Source: Serilophus lunatus (taxonomy: Eukaryota > Chordata > Aves > Passeriformes > Eurylaimidae). From it: DNA of 64,000 nt. The stretch covers positions 3,196,852-3,260,851 of the forward strand of contig VXBA01005853.1 in NCBI GenBank assembly GCA_013399895.1, read 5' to 3'. The notes below the pieces were generated by a model. The model was not told where the DNA came from, did no database searches, and saw only the letters and a list, made by a program, of their open reading frames with translations. Below, one piece after another: positions 27,118 to 37,700 of this stretch (its first letter is position 1; every line of letters starts with the position of its first letter). The translations under genes were made by a program, and so were the position numbers.

Positions 27118-27730
27118 CAGGATATGAGGGGATGTTTAGAAAATCCACTGCCCACGCCAGCAGCTGACTCATGTTTTTATTAAAGAAGGCCTGTACTGAA
27201 CCGACTCCGCATATTCCCCGCGGATGCCTCCCTGTGCCGTGTCGAGCCGACACTGCTCCTCCTGCCCCGCTGACCTCCAGCCAACCACGGCCCCTCAGGG
27301 ACCATCCATGTACCCTTACAACTCTTCTTCTTTTTGGACAAGGGGATAAAGGGTCTCAAGCAACTGGAATACTGTGGCAGAGAGTGGGTTTAGTCTGAAA
27401 TTCTGTTCTGTCAGGGCTGCTCAGGCACACAGAGTTGGGAGAGGTGGCAGGAGTTTTCACCTTGGCCATGCCATAATCTCAGATGTCCTCCACCCTTCTT
27501 GCCCTTGGGAGGGTCGAATCTAGGTGATGAACCAACTTGAAGTCTTCCCTTCACCTTGATGAGTTCAAATTTCTGAGAATCTCTCAAAGGCAAAACATTA
27601 TTGTTTGTCTAAGAGGGCATTTTTTTTTTCCAATTTGTTTCAGCACTGAAACAAGGAGCAGAGGCTCTTTGGATGAAAATTGCCTTTTGACCCAACAGCT
27701 TTTGCCATTGTTTTCATCTTAGGGATGCTT
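27118..27730. other. Intergenic, PDGFRB promoter side
   Basis: Start of the gene-free interval between the divergent PDGFRB and CDX1 promoters. Nothing recognised in it. Confidence 0.6.
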
Positions 27731-27897
27731 AAGGGTGGTCAGGCATTGAAAAGGCTGCCCAGGCAAGGGATGGAATCACTATCCCTGGAAGTGTTCAAAA
27801 ATCTCTAGATGTGATATAGTGGTTAACATGGCAGAGGTGGGTTGGACTCGATGGCCTTAGAGGTCTTTTCTAACCTTGACAATTCTGTGATTTTGTG
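27731..27897 (+). mobile_element. CR1 LINE 3'-end fragment
   Basis: Contains typical CR1 tail wording: GGTCAGGCATTGAAAAGGCT, CATCCCTGGAAGTGTTCAAA, GGTTGGACTCGATGGCCTTA, then AGGTCTTTTCTAACC. It ends in two degenerate terminal 8-mers, ATTCTGTG and ATTTTGTG. A 5'-truncated, non-coding copy. Recalled consensus, not aligned. Confidence 0.9.
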
Positions 27898-30800
27898 TGC
27901 TTCTCCTTGAGCCAAACAAGAAAAACTGCAAAAATGCACTGGCTACCCTGAAAAGTGAGATTGCCCTGAAAAGACACCTGTCCATCTTTGCTTACTTTCC
28001 TTTCTAAGAATTAAAAAGCCCTCCCCATAAAAACAACACTGCTGAAATCTGTGTTCCTGCCTTGTTTGCAAGGCAGATTCATCCTCTCCTGCTACATTAA
28101 TGAACACTTGCACAATGGCCACAGCTAATGATTCCCTGGCTGGACAAGCCCAAGAGATTTGCTGCTTTTTGCTGCTTTCTTTGCACTGACAGAAAATCAA
28201 GGGGGAAGGTCTTCACTCTGTGCAGCTGTGGAGGGTGAGGAGAGCTGGGCTGCAGCACCCTGGTTATCTGTACATGATGGGTGGCCCTTGGCATGGGGCT
28301 GGTGTGCCAATTCCATGCAGGGCAGCATCTGGCATTGTGCAGGTACTACAATGGCAGGGGGGATGCAGCCCTGGACAGATGGATTCCTCAACTCCAGACA
28401 TTGTGGTGGCCACATGTCATGGGGTCCTGTCAGGCCCCCCTGAGCTGAGACAGTCTGCTGTGCAGAAATGGAGCCAGTGAGCATGAGAGCAGCTCATATG
28501 GGGGGCAGGTGGCAGAGGATGTGCTGTACACATGGCTCTTCCCAACACTTTTCCCAAGGGATGAAGACGTGTCTAACAGGGCCCTTTGTGGGGACATAAG
28601 GGAATTGCTCAGCAGAGCTATTTCCTGGCAGTGTCCCCCATTCAATGACAACACCACTGCTCCTGACAGAGGAGAGGGAAAGATCCACTGTACAATCCTG
28701 CTGGGCCCTTCACTGAGAGGATGTGCTGCCTGGGGTGAACAGGGAATGGAAAAGCTAGCATGGATCATGTTTGAGGGCAAAGCATCTATAGTCTGAGTTG
28801 GGACATATTTCCTGCTCTGCTCCTTACAAACATATGGCACTAATGCCTGCTCTGGCCTGGGAGCAGAGAGAACCTGGACAATCAAAACCCCCTCCCAGGA
28901 GAAGTCTGCAAAGGCCATGATTCCTTGTTTTGGGATAATGAGAGAGTCCTGGAGAGCCCCCAGCATCCCGGCAAGCACAGAGCAGCCTGTGTGTACATCC
29001 CCAGGGAGCATCTGGGACCGCACATTTTGTTTAGGAACGGCACGTTGGGGTTAAGGCAGCTCCTGGGAAAGGCCAGCTCGGAGGAAACACCAAAGCCAGA
29101 GGGACTTGCTTGTGCAAGTGTGTGGGTGGAGGGCAGCAGCTCTGCTTCTTCAGCCTCGTCACCCCTTCATTGCTCACCTCTATTTTTGGCGCCTGCATCC
29201 CCGTTCGTGGTGCTGCAGGACTCAGCGGTCCCCCTGGGGCTGGGACAGCTGCAGTGTGAGATGCCAGACCACTCTCAGCTGGGACTTCCAGCTTCAATAA
29301 TCATCATTAAGTGCTAATGGGGGGCTTGGGGTCACATAGTGCAGCATCTCTGCTGGGGAAATCAGCCGCTGAGACAGGGATACTCCAGGATATTTGGTCT
29401 GCTCTGGCATCAGCTGGATTAAAGCAGCTCTCTGATCTCCTGCCCCATTCCAGGCAGAGCTGGGACCACAGAGAAAAGCCCATATCCCGTGCCTGACATG
29501 GAGGAGTGAGACCAGAGCCAGGTGACCCAACAGGGTGATGAGAAGAGCCACAATGGAGTCAGCAACAGGTCCCATGTACCAGCAGGTGACAGGCAGGTAG
29601 GAAAGAAGCAGCAGATGTTGGCCTTTCCCACTTCTCCAAATGTTTAATGAGGGCCAGATTTGCCCCAGCTTTGGTTTCTCCAAGTCTTTATCAACTCCAA
29701 GTCAGCCCAGGAATTTCAGCACTGCTCTGATGTGGTGTCAAGCCGCAGACCACAAGAGAGGAGCAGTGGGTGCCAGGGAGCACAGCACCACATCTGGGCA
29801 GCCCATCTGGTGTGGCAGCTGCCAGCACTTGCTCCTGCATGAATCCAGCTCTTGGGCCCTGGGGAGAGCTGCACTGAGCCTTCATCCAGCCTCTCCAGAG
29901 CTCTGCCCTGGCCACTGGAGGAACCACTACCGTGTGCATGGTCCTGCTTTGCCAGGGTGGGTAGTAGCAGTGCCCAGGAGGAAAGGGAGACAGAAAGCAC
30001 TGGGCTTCTTTAACACTGACCATATGTCTGAAACACAATGTGCTGGGAAGCATCTGGGGCTGGGGAGTGTCCTGCAGCACCAGGAAAGCTGTCTATGGAC
30101 ACTACAGGGTGACAAAGGTGTCAGGAGGTAGCACTGGGCCATACACCATGTGGTGCTGTGTCCCTACAGATGCTGGCCCATTCTCTACATCCCCTGGGTT
30201 TGGGCACTTGGAGGAGGCAGTGGTAGAGGATGCTAGCCCACTGCCTTTCCCCACCTCGGGGCCTTTCCACCTCCATCCCACGCACTCTTGCTAACCCCCA
30301 GGACGAACCTTGGTATTAAATGTGCTCGGCAGAGCCCCGGGAGGCAGCGACAGGCTCCTGAGTGAATACTAATAGCGATGCCGTCCGGTCGCCCCAGACT
30401 TTCCCACACATCTGCAGCCACTTAATGTGGGAATCGTTAACCCTCTGCTTACACAGTGCCTGAAACACGATGAAGCAGTGAACTGCAGCCAGGATGCTCC
30501 CCAACAGTGCAGGGAGAATCACATACCTAATGCGGTGAGAGCAGAACCCACATGTGCTGGGAAGTGATGTGGGATGACAGCATGTGTCCCAGTGCCCACT
30601 TGAGGATAGTCCCAAGATTTGTGGTGTTTGCATTTGCCAGGAAAACTGTTGCCAATCCTAAAGAGGAACACAGCTCTGGACAGAGAGAGGGGAGCTGTAT
30701 GGCAGTGCTGGCAGCACATCCGTTCAGGCTATCCCAGTCCAGCACCCATCTCTCCAGGGACCAGCTCTGCAGACTTTGCTCGACATGGGGACACAGGTGC

Positions 30801-33800
30801 CAGCACAGATGTGGTTCAGGCATCTGTGAAAAGCCAAAGAGCTCACAGAGCTCTCTGCAGTGGAGCTGATGAAGATGGGGTGAGAGGTTGTCCTGTGCAA
30901 AAGGGTTGCACTGATGTCTCTGTGGACAGAAAAGTTGTTCTTCTGGAATTTAATGGGATGTCTGTGCTTGCTCCATCCCACCCTTTTCCTCTGAGATGCT
31001 GCTCCAAAGATGTGTGACAGGAATAACGCACGGGAGACATGTTCTGCTCTCCCTTTCCTCTTGCTGTAGGTGGGCAGCAGGAGAAGCTACGAAAAGACAG
31101 AAAGGTGCTGGCTTGACTGGGATGTGAGAAGGGCCATGCAGCTCTGGGATGTGCTGGTCTGAAACAACAAATTTGCCTTTGGGAGCAATAGGAGCTGGAG
31201 GGAGAGGGGAGGTGGTGGGGCAGGAGGCTGTGGGAGAAAAGGGGAGTGAGGAGAGGCACCTACTTGAGCCTCCATGGACATCTCCCTCTCCTGCTGAAAT
31301 CATGGTGGGGTTCAGAGCAAGCTGGGAGACAAAGCAGGACTTGGTTTCCCAGACTGAGTGCCTCCTCCAGGGGAGGAGGAGATGATGGGATGGCCTCCCT
31401 GTTCTATCTGTGACAGCTGCTTGCAGCCTGGCCCTGGGGACCTCCAAGCCTTCCTGCTTCCAGGAGATGGCATCAGTCGATCACAGACAGCAGAACCAAG
31501 CCCCAGGGAGCATCGAGGGAACCCTGGTAATTTTCCCTCTCCCTTTCATCTGCCCTGTTTCCATCAGGAATATCAGATCTGGACGACAAGCAGGAGGTCC
31601 CCAGACTGGGTTTGGTGCTGGGGGTTTCTAGAGTGGATGGAGGGGGTACTGCCACCTCCTGTCATCCAGCTGGGGACCTCCAGGGGCTCTGGCAGTCTCT
31701 GACCTGCTCACCCATGGGACTGCAGTGTGGGCAGCATTCTGGGGCTCTGAGGATCCCCAGCATCCCCAGCTGATCAGCTGAAATGCTCCTGGGGAGCCCA
31801 TGGAAGGGAGCCCATGAAGGGCTCTTCACCTGGTCCTTCCTTGGCATGAACTTTGCCAGCTGTAACCCCTGCCAGTAATAAACGAGTCAAAGAAAAGGAA
31901 AAGAGAGAAGTTGTTATTGGTAGATTTTTATGGCCTGATTATCTTCCCCTGCCCCCTTTGCCCACACCAAGGGAGCTCATGGCTCAGCTGTTCTCAGACG
32001 CCTGGTGATGCTGTGCCTTGCTGAGCCTGTCACCTGCTGTCTCCTGGGGAGGGATACAGGTATAGGGTGCTGCCCCAGATTCCTCAACCACCCCGTCCCC
32101 AGCAGCTGCTTGAGCCCTTGGCTCCACAGGATAAGAAAAGGGAAAGGGGGGCCTGGGCTGCCCGTCACTGCCTGCAGGAAACAGCCACTGGCAGGAATAA
32201 CCCCAGTCCCTGGAATGCAGCCACTCCTGGGGTGAGACCCGGCAGTCACCGGCATTTCTTCAAACCTCCCATCATGCATTCAAGGGGGATTTTATTCTTT
32301 TTTCTCCCACTTCCTGAGCCAGCGTCTCTTTGCTGGAGGGAGGAAGAGGATGAGTAAGGTGGCCTTGGTTCTCTTGTTTACACAAATCCGTGTCTGTGCT
32401 GACACCTGGGGAAAAATCCAGGCTAGATGGAGTTATATGGCACATCAAGCAATCTGAGCTGAGTTGTGAGATGAGGTTATTACCACCAGGTGGGACTGAC
32501 ATGACAGTCACTTTTGTTGCAAGGGAGGGAACCGAGACAAGGCTGAGCAGTGGGCTAGGGATGACGGGGGCACAGAGAGGATGCTGCAAAGTGTTCAACT
32601 CTGCCTCTGGCTGTGCAAGGTCTCAGGAGGCAGAGCCTGAAGGATGGTAGCTCTGGGGGTGATCTCCCATTGTTCCTCCTTTCTTGCAACCCAGATCCCT
32701 TACCTCTTAGCCATCTCCCTTCCATCTCATCCTGGCTCCCACCTCTTTGCATGGAGTAGATGTGGCACAGCAGTATCTGTGTATTATTTTCATATCGTTT
32801 CAGGTGGAATTAGGGCTGGAACAATGGGATGAGGTTCCCAGGACTGACACAGAGCAGATGAGGGTTCACAACCCTGTTCTGGAGGGTTTTTCATTCCTCT
32901 CAACTTCATCTTTAATCTCTCTTTTTTTTTTTTTTTCCTGCATTTTTTTCTCTCTTCCCTCCACCCCTCTGCTCCATTTCTTATTGTCAAATTCCAGTCT
33001 GTTTCAGTCCCAGGAGGGTGAGAACAGACCAGTCCTTGCCCCCACTCACATTTTTAGCAGGCGGAGTGGCTGGGGAAAGGACAGAGGTGGCCTTGGAGGG
33101 AGGTGGTAAAACACTCTTCTGAACCCTCTGCAGCTGAGAGTTCTGACTGAGGAGAAAAAGCCGGCCTGTGGTGGTGCCCAGCACAGCCGGAGTGTGACAC
33201 TGGTGGGGAAGGGGAAATGGGTGGGGAGGAGGTTTCTGCATGCTGATTTCTGGAGTTTCTGGGCAACATGGCGCTGGTCCTCAGTCCCTCATCCCCTCTG
33301 GAGTGGAAGTGTGTCTGGCCTGACAGGTGATGAGTGGGTGATTTCTGCTGGGGTGTTGATGACTTGTGGCCCCCTCCCACCTTGCAAACAGACACGGCAT
33401 CATGAGAGTTCCCTTTCTGCTTGGTTTTCCCTATCACCAAGCACATGGGGATGTTTTTACTTCCTTAAGACAAAACCCAGATGAGAAACTCCTCTTGCCA
33501 CAGGGTCGTGAGCCTCTTGGAGGCATGTCAGAGCCCAGGGACTTCCTGTTGTGTCCATGGTGAGGACATTCTCCCTGTATACAGACTCTGTCTGTCCATC
33601 TGTTCTGCTCTCTGACACTGGGCTGAACTTTGTTGTCACAGTTGGAGGGGTGGGTTTTCCCCTGGATAGAGGAAATGCATGCAGACCCAGAGCCTTCCCT
33701 TCCCACCAGCCTCACTTATCCAAATAGGCAGATGCAGATCCAGAAGAGTTAGATGTACCTCAACATGGAGACAGAGAAGGTGGCCCAGCCCAGCTTGTCT

Positions 33801-33930
33801 GTCCCCTGCACACTGCTGGGTTTTAATACAGGGTCTCAGCTCAAGGCACCCTGCTCCTGGGGTATGGATGGTGGTGGGCTCCCTTGGGGCATCCTCATGG
33901 GTGACATCTGTGATGCCCTAATGTTCCTAA
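27898..33930. other. Intergenic region between PDGFRB and CDX1
   Basis: 6 kb without a recognised gene, RNA or intact repeat. Open frames present are short, overlap in both strands and lack family resemblance. Poly(T) at 32922-32936. The 31909-31935 segment has a caudal/Hox-like TTTTTATGGCC and is a possible regulatory site. Confidence 0.6.
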
Positions 33931-33940
33931 AGCTGGTTTA

Positions 33941-34190
33941 TACAAAGGGACCGTGCCTGATAGTATGGGGACAGCTGTGGGGTGGTGACAGCAGAGGGGA
34001 CATGGAGTCTTCAGTGCTCCCCGGGGTCACCCACCACCTCATCCTCCTTGCAGTCAGGGTGGGAGGTTTGAACTCGTCCCCCTCACCCGCTGGGGTTCCT
34101 GCACTTTGAAATGCAAACCTGCCTTTCAATGCAAATGCTGCGAGAGGTTGGGCCCAATAAAAGCCCGTGGGCAGGGAGGTGCCTGGCCCC
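33941..34190 (+). promoter_or_regulatory. CDX1: CDX1 promoter candidate
   Basis: Ends about 130 bp before the CDX1 start. TCF/LEF consensus at 33941-33947 (TACAAAG) and 34104-34110 (CTTTGAA); octamer-like ATGCAAAC at 34111 and exact octamer ATGCAAAT at 34129; CCAAT at 34154-34158 overlapping a TATA-like ATAAAAG at 34157-34163. Wnt control of Cdx1 through promoter TCF sites is known in mouse. The predicted TSS is near 34190 by TATA spacing. Confidence 0.5.
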
Positions 34191-34292
34191 AGGACAGGCT
34201 CCCCAAGGCGCCCAGGTGAGTGGCGGGGAAGGAGGGGCGGCCGCCTCCCCGCCAAACCCAACCGGCCGCAGTCGGCAGCTCGGAGGCACAGC

Positions 34293-34343
34293 ATGTGCGT
34301 GGGGACGGCCAGGGAAGATGTATGTAGGCTATCTTGTGGATAA
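34293..34343 (+). other. uORF overlapping the CDX1 start codon
   Basis: ATG at 34293 in the CDX1 leader opens 16 codons ending at TAA 34341-34343, in a different frame from CDX1 and overlapping its ATG. A at -3 makes it a moderate initiation site, so it could lower CDX1 translation. This depends on the TSS lying upstream of 34293. Confidence 0.45.
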
Positions 34344-34744
34344 GGACACCAACATGTATCCCAGCCCGGTCCGGCATCCCAGCCTCAACCTCAACCCCCA
34401 GAATTACGTGCCGGGGCCGCCCCAGTACTCGGACTTCGCCAGCTACCATCATGTGCCGGGGATTAACAACGACCTGCACCACGGGCAGCCGGCAGCCGCC
34501 TGGGGGTCTCCCTACACCCCTGCCAAGGAGGACTGGCATTCCTATGGGACCACTGCGACGCCTTCCACTGCCAGCCCAGGGCAGTTTGGATTCAGCCCCC
34601 CAGATTTTAACCCCATCCAGCCCCCAGGCTCTGGACTTCTGCCTCCACCTATTAGCAGCTCGGTCCCCCAGCTCTCCCCCAATGCCCAGAGACGCACCCC
34701 GTATGAGTGGATGAGGCGCAGCGTTCCCAGCACCAGCAACAATG
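34318..34744 (+). CDS. CDX1: CDX1 exon 1
   Basis: Residues 1-142 plus a split glycine: MYVGYLVDKDTNMYPSPV, a proline/serine-rich transactivation region, GPPQYSDFASYHHVPG, WGSPYTPAKEDWHSYG, then QRRTPYEWMRRSVPS. Donor GTAAGG. The dense GC content also opens a long antisense frame, which I reject. Confidence 0.97.
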
Positions 34745-37700
34745 GTAAGGAAACCCCCAGCCCTGCACGCTTGCGCCGTCCTTGGTGCAGAGGATCCCTG
34801 GGCTAGAAGTACTGTGAGTCCAGATCCTGCTCTTTGGCTCTCCCTGCATGGGGATTGCAAGAGAGGCAGCAAGCTAGGCCTGCCCTTGGCATGGTACTCA
34901 GTCCCCAAAGAACAGGTGACCCCACCACTAAGGTGACAGGGGCTGAGGATGGGCAGGGAGGGTGCTGTCCTTCCGCATTGGTGGCAGCTGGGGTTATATG
35001 GTTGGAAAGTCCTTTTCCTCATCCAGTCTCTGTTCTGGCACACCTGTCCTTGCCTGCAGCCACGGGGTGGGATGGACAGAGCCAGAGAGTCCGGGACCCC
35101 GAGGGGGTGTTGGATGGGGAGTCTCATGTGAGTCTCTTTAGGGTGAGTGCATGGGGCTGTGGCTGTGTGTGAGTGTGAGGCGGCTGCGTGTGAGCCCGTG
35201 TACGGCGTGCGTTCACATATGTGCGTGCAAGGTGCCTTACACTGTGTGTGTATACATAAGGTGGATTGAGTGAGGTGCTACAGGCTCTGTGTTTGTGTGC
35301 AAGGCACCACGAGCAGTATGTGTGTATAGACAGTGTCACTGGGTGTGTGCGGGGGTTGTTACCTGCTCAGTGTATGCGTGCAGGGGGCTGCGTGTGGAGG
35401 ACGGCACCGCGCATAGTGTGTGTGTGTGTGTGTGTGTGCGAAGTGTTGGAGGCAGTGCCTCATGGAGGGTGGATGGGGGTGCAACACACCACGGCCCGGC
35501 ACTGCAGAGGAGGGTGCCCTGCTTTCTGTGCTTACCACTGGTGTGGGCACCGAGCGGTCGTGCTGCCCCCAGGGTCCTGCCCCCGCTGAACTCCTGACCT
35601 GGGGAAAGCGTCTGGGTGACCTCAGCCCCCCGCCCGCCCTACTGCCCACTTCAAAGGCTGTGGGCAGATCCCCCTGGGGGCCAACCCAAATTGACAAGGA
35701 TTTCTCTTTGTCATGGAGATGGTGGCTGGCTCCTTTGGCAGTGAGGTGAGGTGCAGGGAGGCCTTTGTCCTGGCCTACCCTCCTCCTTTCATCTTCACAG
35801 CCTGGTCCAGTCCTGCTGCAGTGGAACCCTCTTCCCATGGGGCTTGCTCAGACCTGCCCTTGTCCCCTCTCTTTCTCCTGTGCTGGCCATGAGCTCCTCA
35901 GAGTACTGCTGGGGCCAAACTCACTACAGCTGCGGCTTGGGGGCAAGTTTGGTTTTGGTTACTGTTGTCCCATATCCCTGGAATCAGGGCCAGGGCTCCC
36001 AATTTGCAAAATATCTCTAGTTTTTTGCTTGTTTTTTGCTTCTCCCACTGGCCAAGGCCCGTGTAAGGGCCTTATGCAGAGATTCCTGGGGTCTTCCAAC
36101 ATGAAAAATAGCTACCTGTGCTTCCAGGATCCATGTGGCAGGGATGGGGATCAGTGACTGCGGTGGAGCAGGCAGAACATCCTGCTATGTGGAAAAAACT
36201 AGCCTGAACCTAGAAAGAGGAGGGGAGAGGCAGGCTGGTATTTCCTGTCCCATTTTAAGCACTGAATATAACTATTTAGGGAAAATGCCTCCCCCCACAC
36301 CCAGTGATGGAGGCCCACAGGCATGCCAAGGCTGAGGGGTTCCCTCTGCCTGAGGTGGAAGGGGGATGTGATCTGCAGCCCGTCCCTGCAGCTGGGACCC
36401 TGCCACTTCTGCAGGTTTTGTAGATTTGAACATCTCAATTTCTTCTGAGGAAAGAGGTGGGAATGAAAATGAATGAGGGGAGAAAGCCATCAGCACACCT
36501 CTCCCCTGGATCAAGGGCGTGGGTTTACACCCAGCAGTGAGGCCGAGATAAAACAAGGGCTTGAAAGTCCCTCTGATTTAGACAACAATTGAGTTGATTG
36601 AATTCTGGAAAAATATCATTAGTTACTTAGTTTGTATCTCCTAGATCAAATACATACAAAGGAACAAATAAACCAGCCTTGTTCCTCTCACACACAGAGC
36701 CCAGTGATGCAGGGCTGGATGCTGAGGTGAAAGGCCCTTTCTTGTAGGGGTTTCCTTAGGATGGAGAACCAGCAAGGTCCCTTTCTAAAGCACTCACAGG
36801 TTAAGGACCTGTCTTTGCACCTCTGCTGGGTCCAAAGCCAATGCTGCTTATGCCAAATGGCTTCAAGCTTCGGCTGTGGTGGGACCATGTGCTGGGAGAT
36901 GATGGGATGCAGCTGCTGTTTTCCAGTGCTGTCCTTTAAATAAAAGTCTCCATTAAGCTTTAAAGACAGCAGGGCAGAGATGAGTTTGTCATAGATAAGG
37001 GTGAAGCTCTTAGATGAATCATTTTTTTGAAATCAATAAACTGGACTTTAATCAGTCTGGATTGATAAACTACCCATCTCACCACAGTGGGAATAGGAAA
37101 TGGATACACAGACTTTTTTTTGCTATAAATATCATATTTCATTGTGAATGCTATAAATCATAATTCTGCAGAGGGTTGTAAATTAAGGTTCCCTCTGTCT
37201 TGGCTTGTATAAACAGCCCTTGGCTATAGATTGAAAGCTTTTGGGGAAGAGCTGCGTGGTGGTAAGAGAAAATGTTTCACAGGGAATGTGTGTTGGGGAC
37301 TTCTGTAAATGGGATCCAGAGCCTGAGAAAAATCAGTGAGAAATCTCCCAGTGACTCACTGCAGAGTCAGGCTTTACAGAGGGATGATTTTATGTACCTG
37401 TTGCTACATACACGCGTGCTTCACCCAGCTGAGCCGAGATAACCCAGCAGCAGAAGGGATTGCAACGCCAGTCGCTGGGAATAGAGTTAAAGGGAACAGA
37501 TCTGGAAGATGTCCCCGGGATTCATTTCTCTCTCCAATATCACCTCTTTTTCTGCTCATAAAATCTTCATGAGCAGCGTGTCAGAGCTTCACGCTTCCTC
37601 CTTATTCACAATTATTTGCGAACTTCCCTGTGAATTGCACCCTGGGTTTATAAAAAGCTCAGGAAGGTGACTGGAAACAGGCTGGCTGAACTTTGAAATT

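Noticed and set aside
28430..29023. 197-residue minus-strand frame in the intergenic spacer
   Set aside because: No recognisable domain; competing frames of similar length on both strands.
34126..35127. 333-residue open frame antisense to CDX1 exon 1
   Set aside because: A by-product of the GC-rich, stop-poor CDX1 coding sequence and its flanks; no family resemblance, and the plus strand has clear CDX1 coding sequence with proper splice donor.
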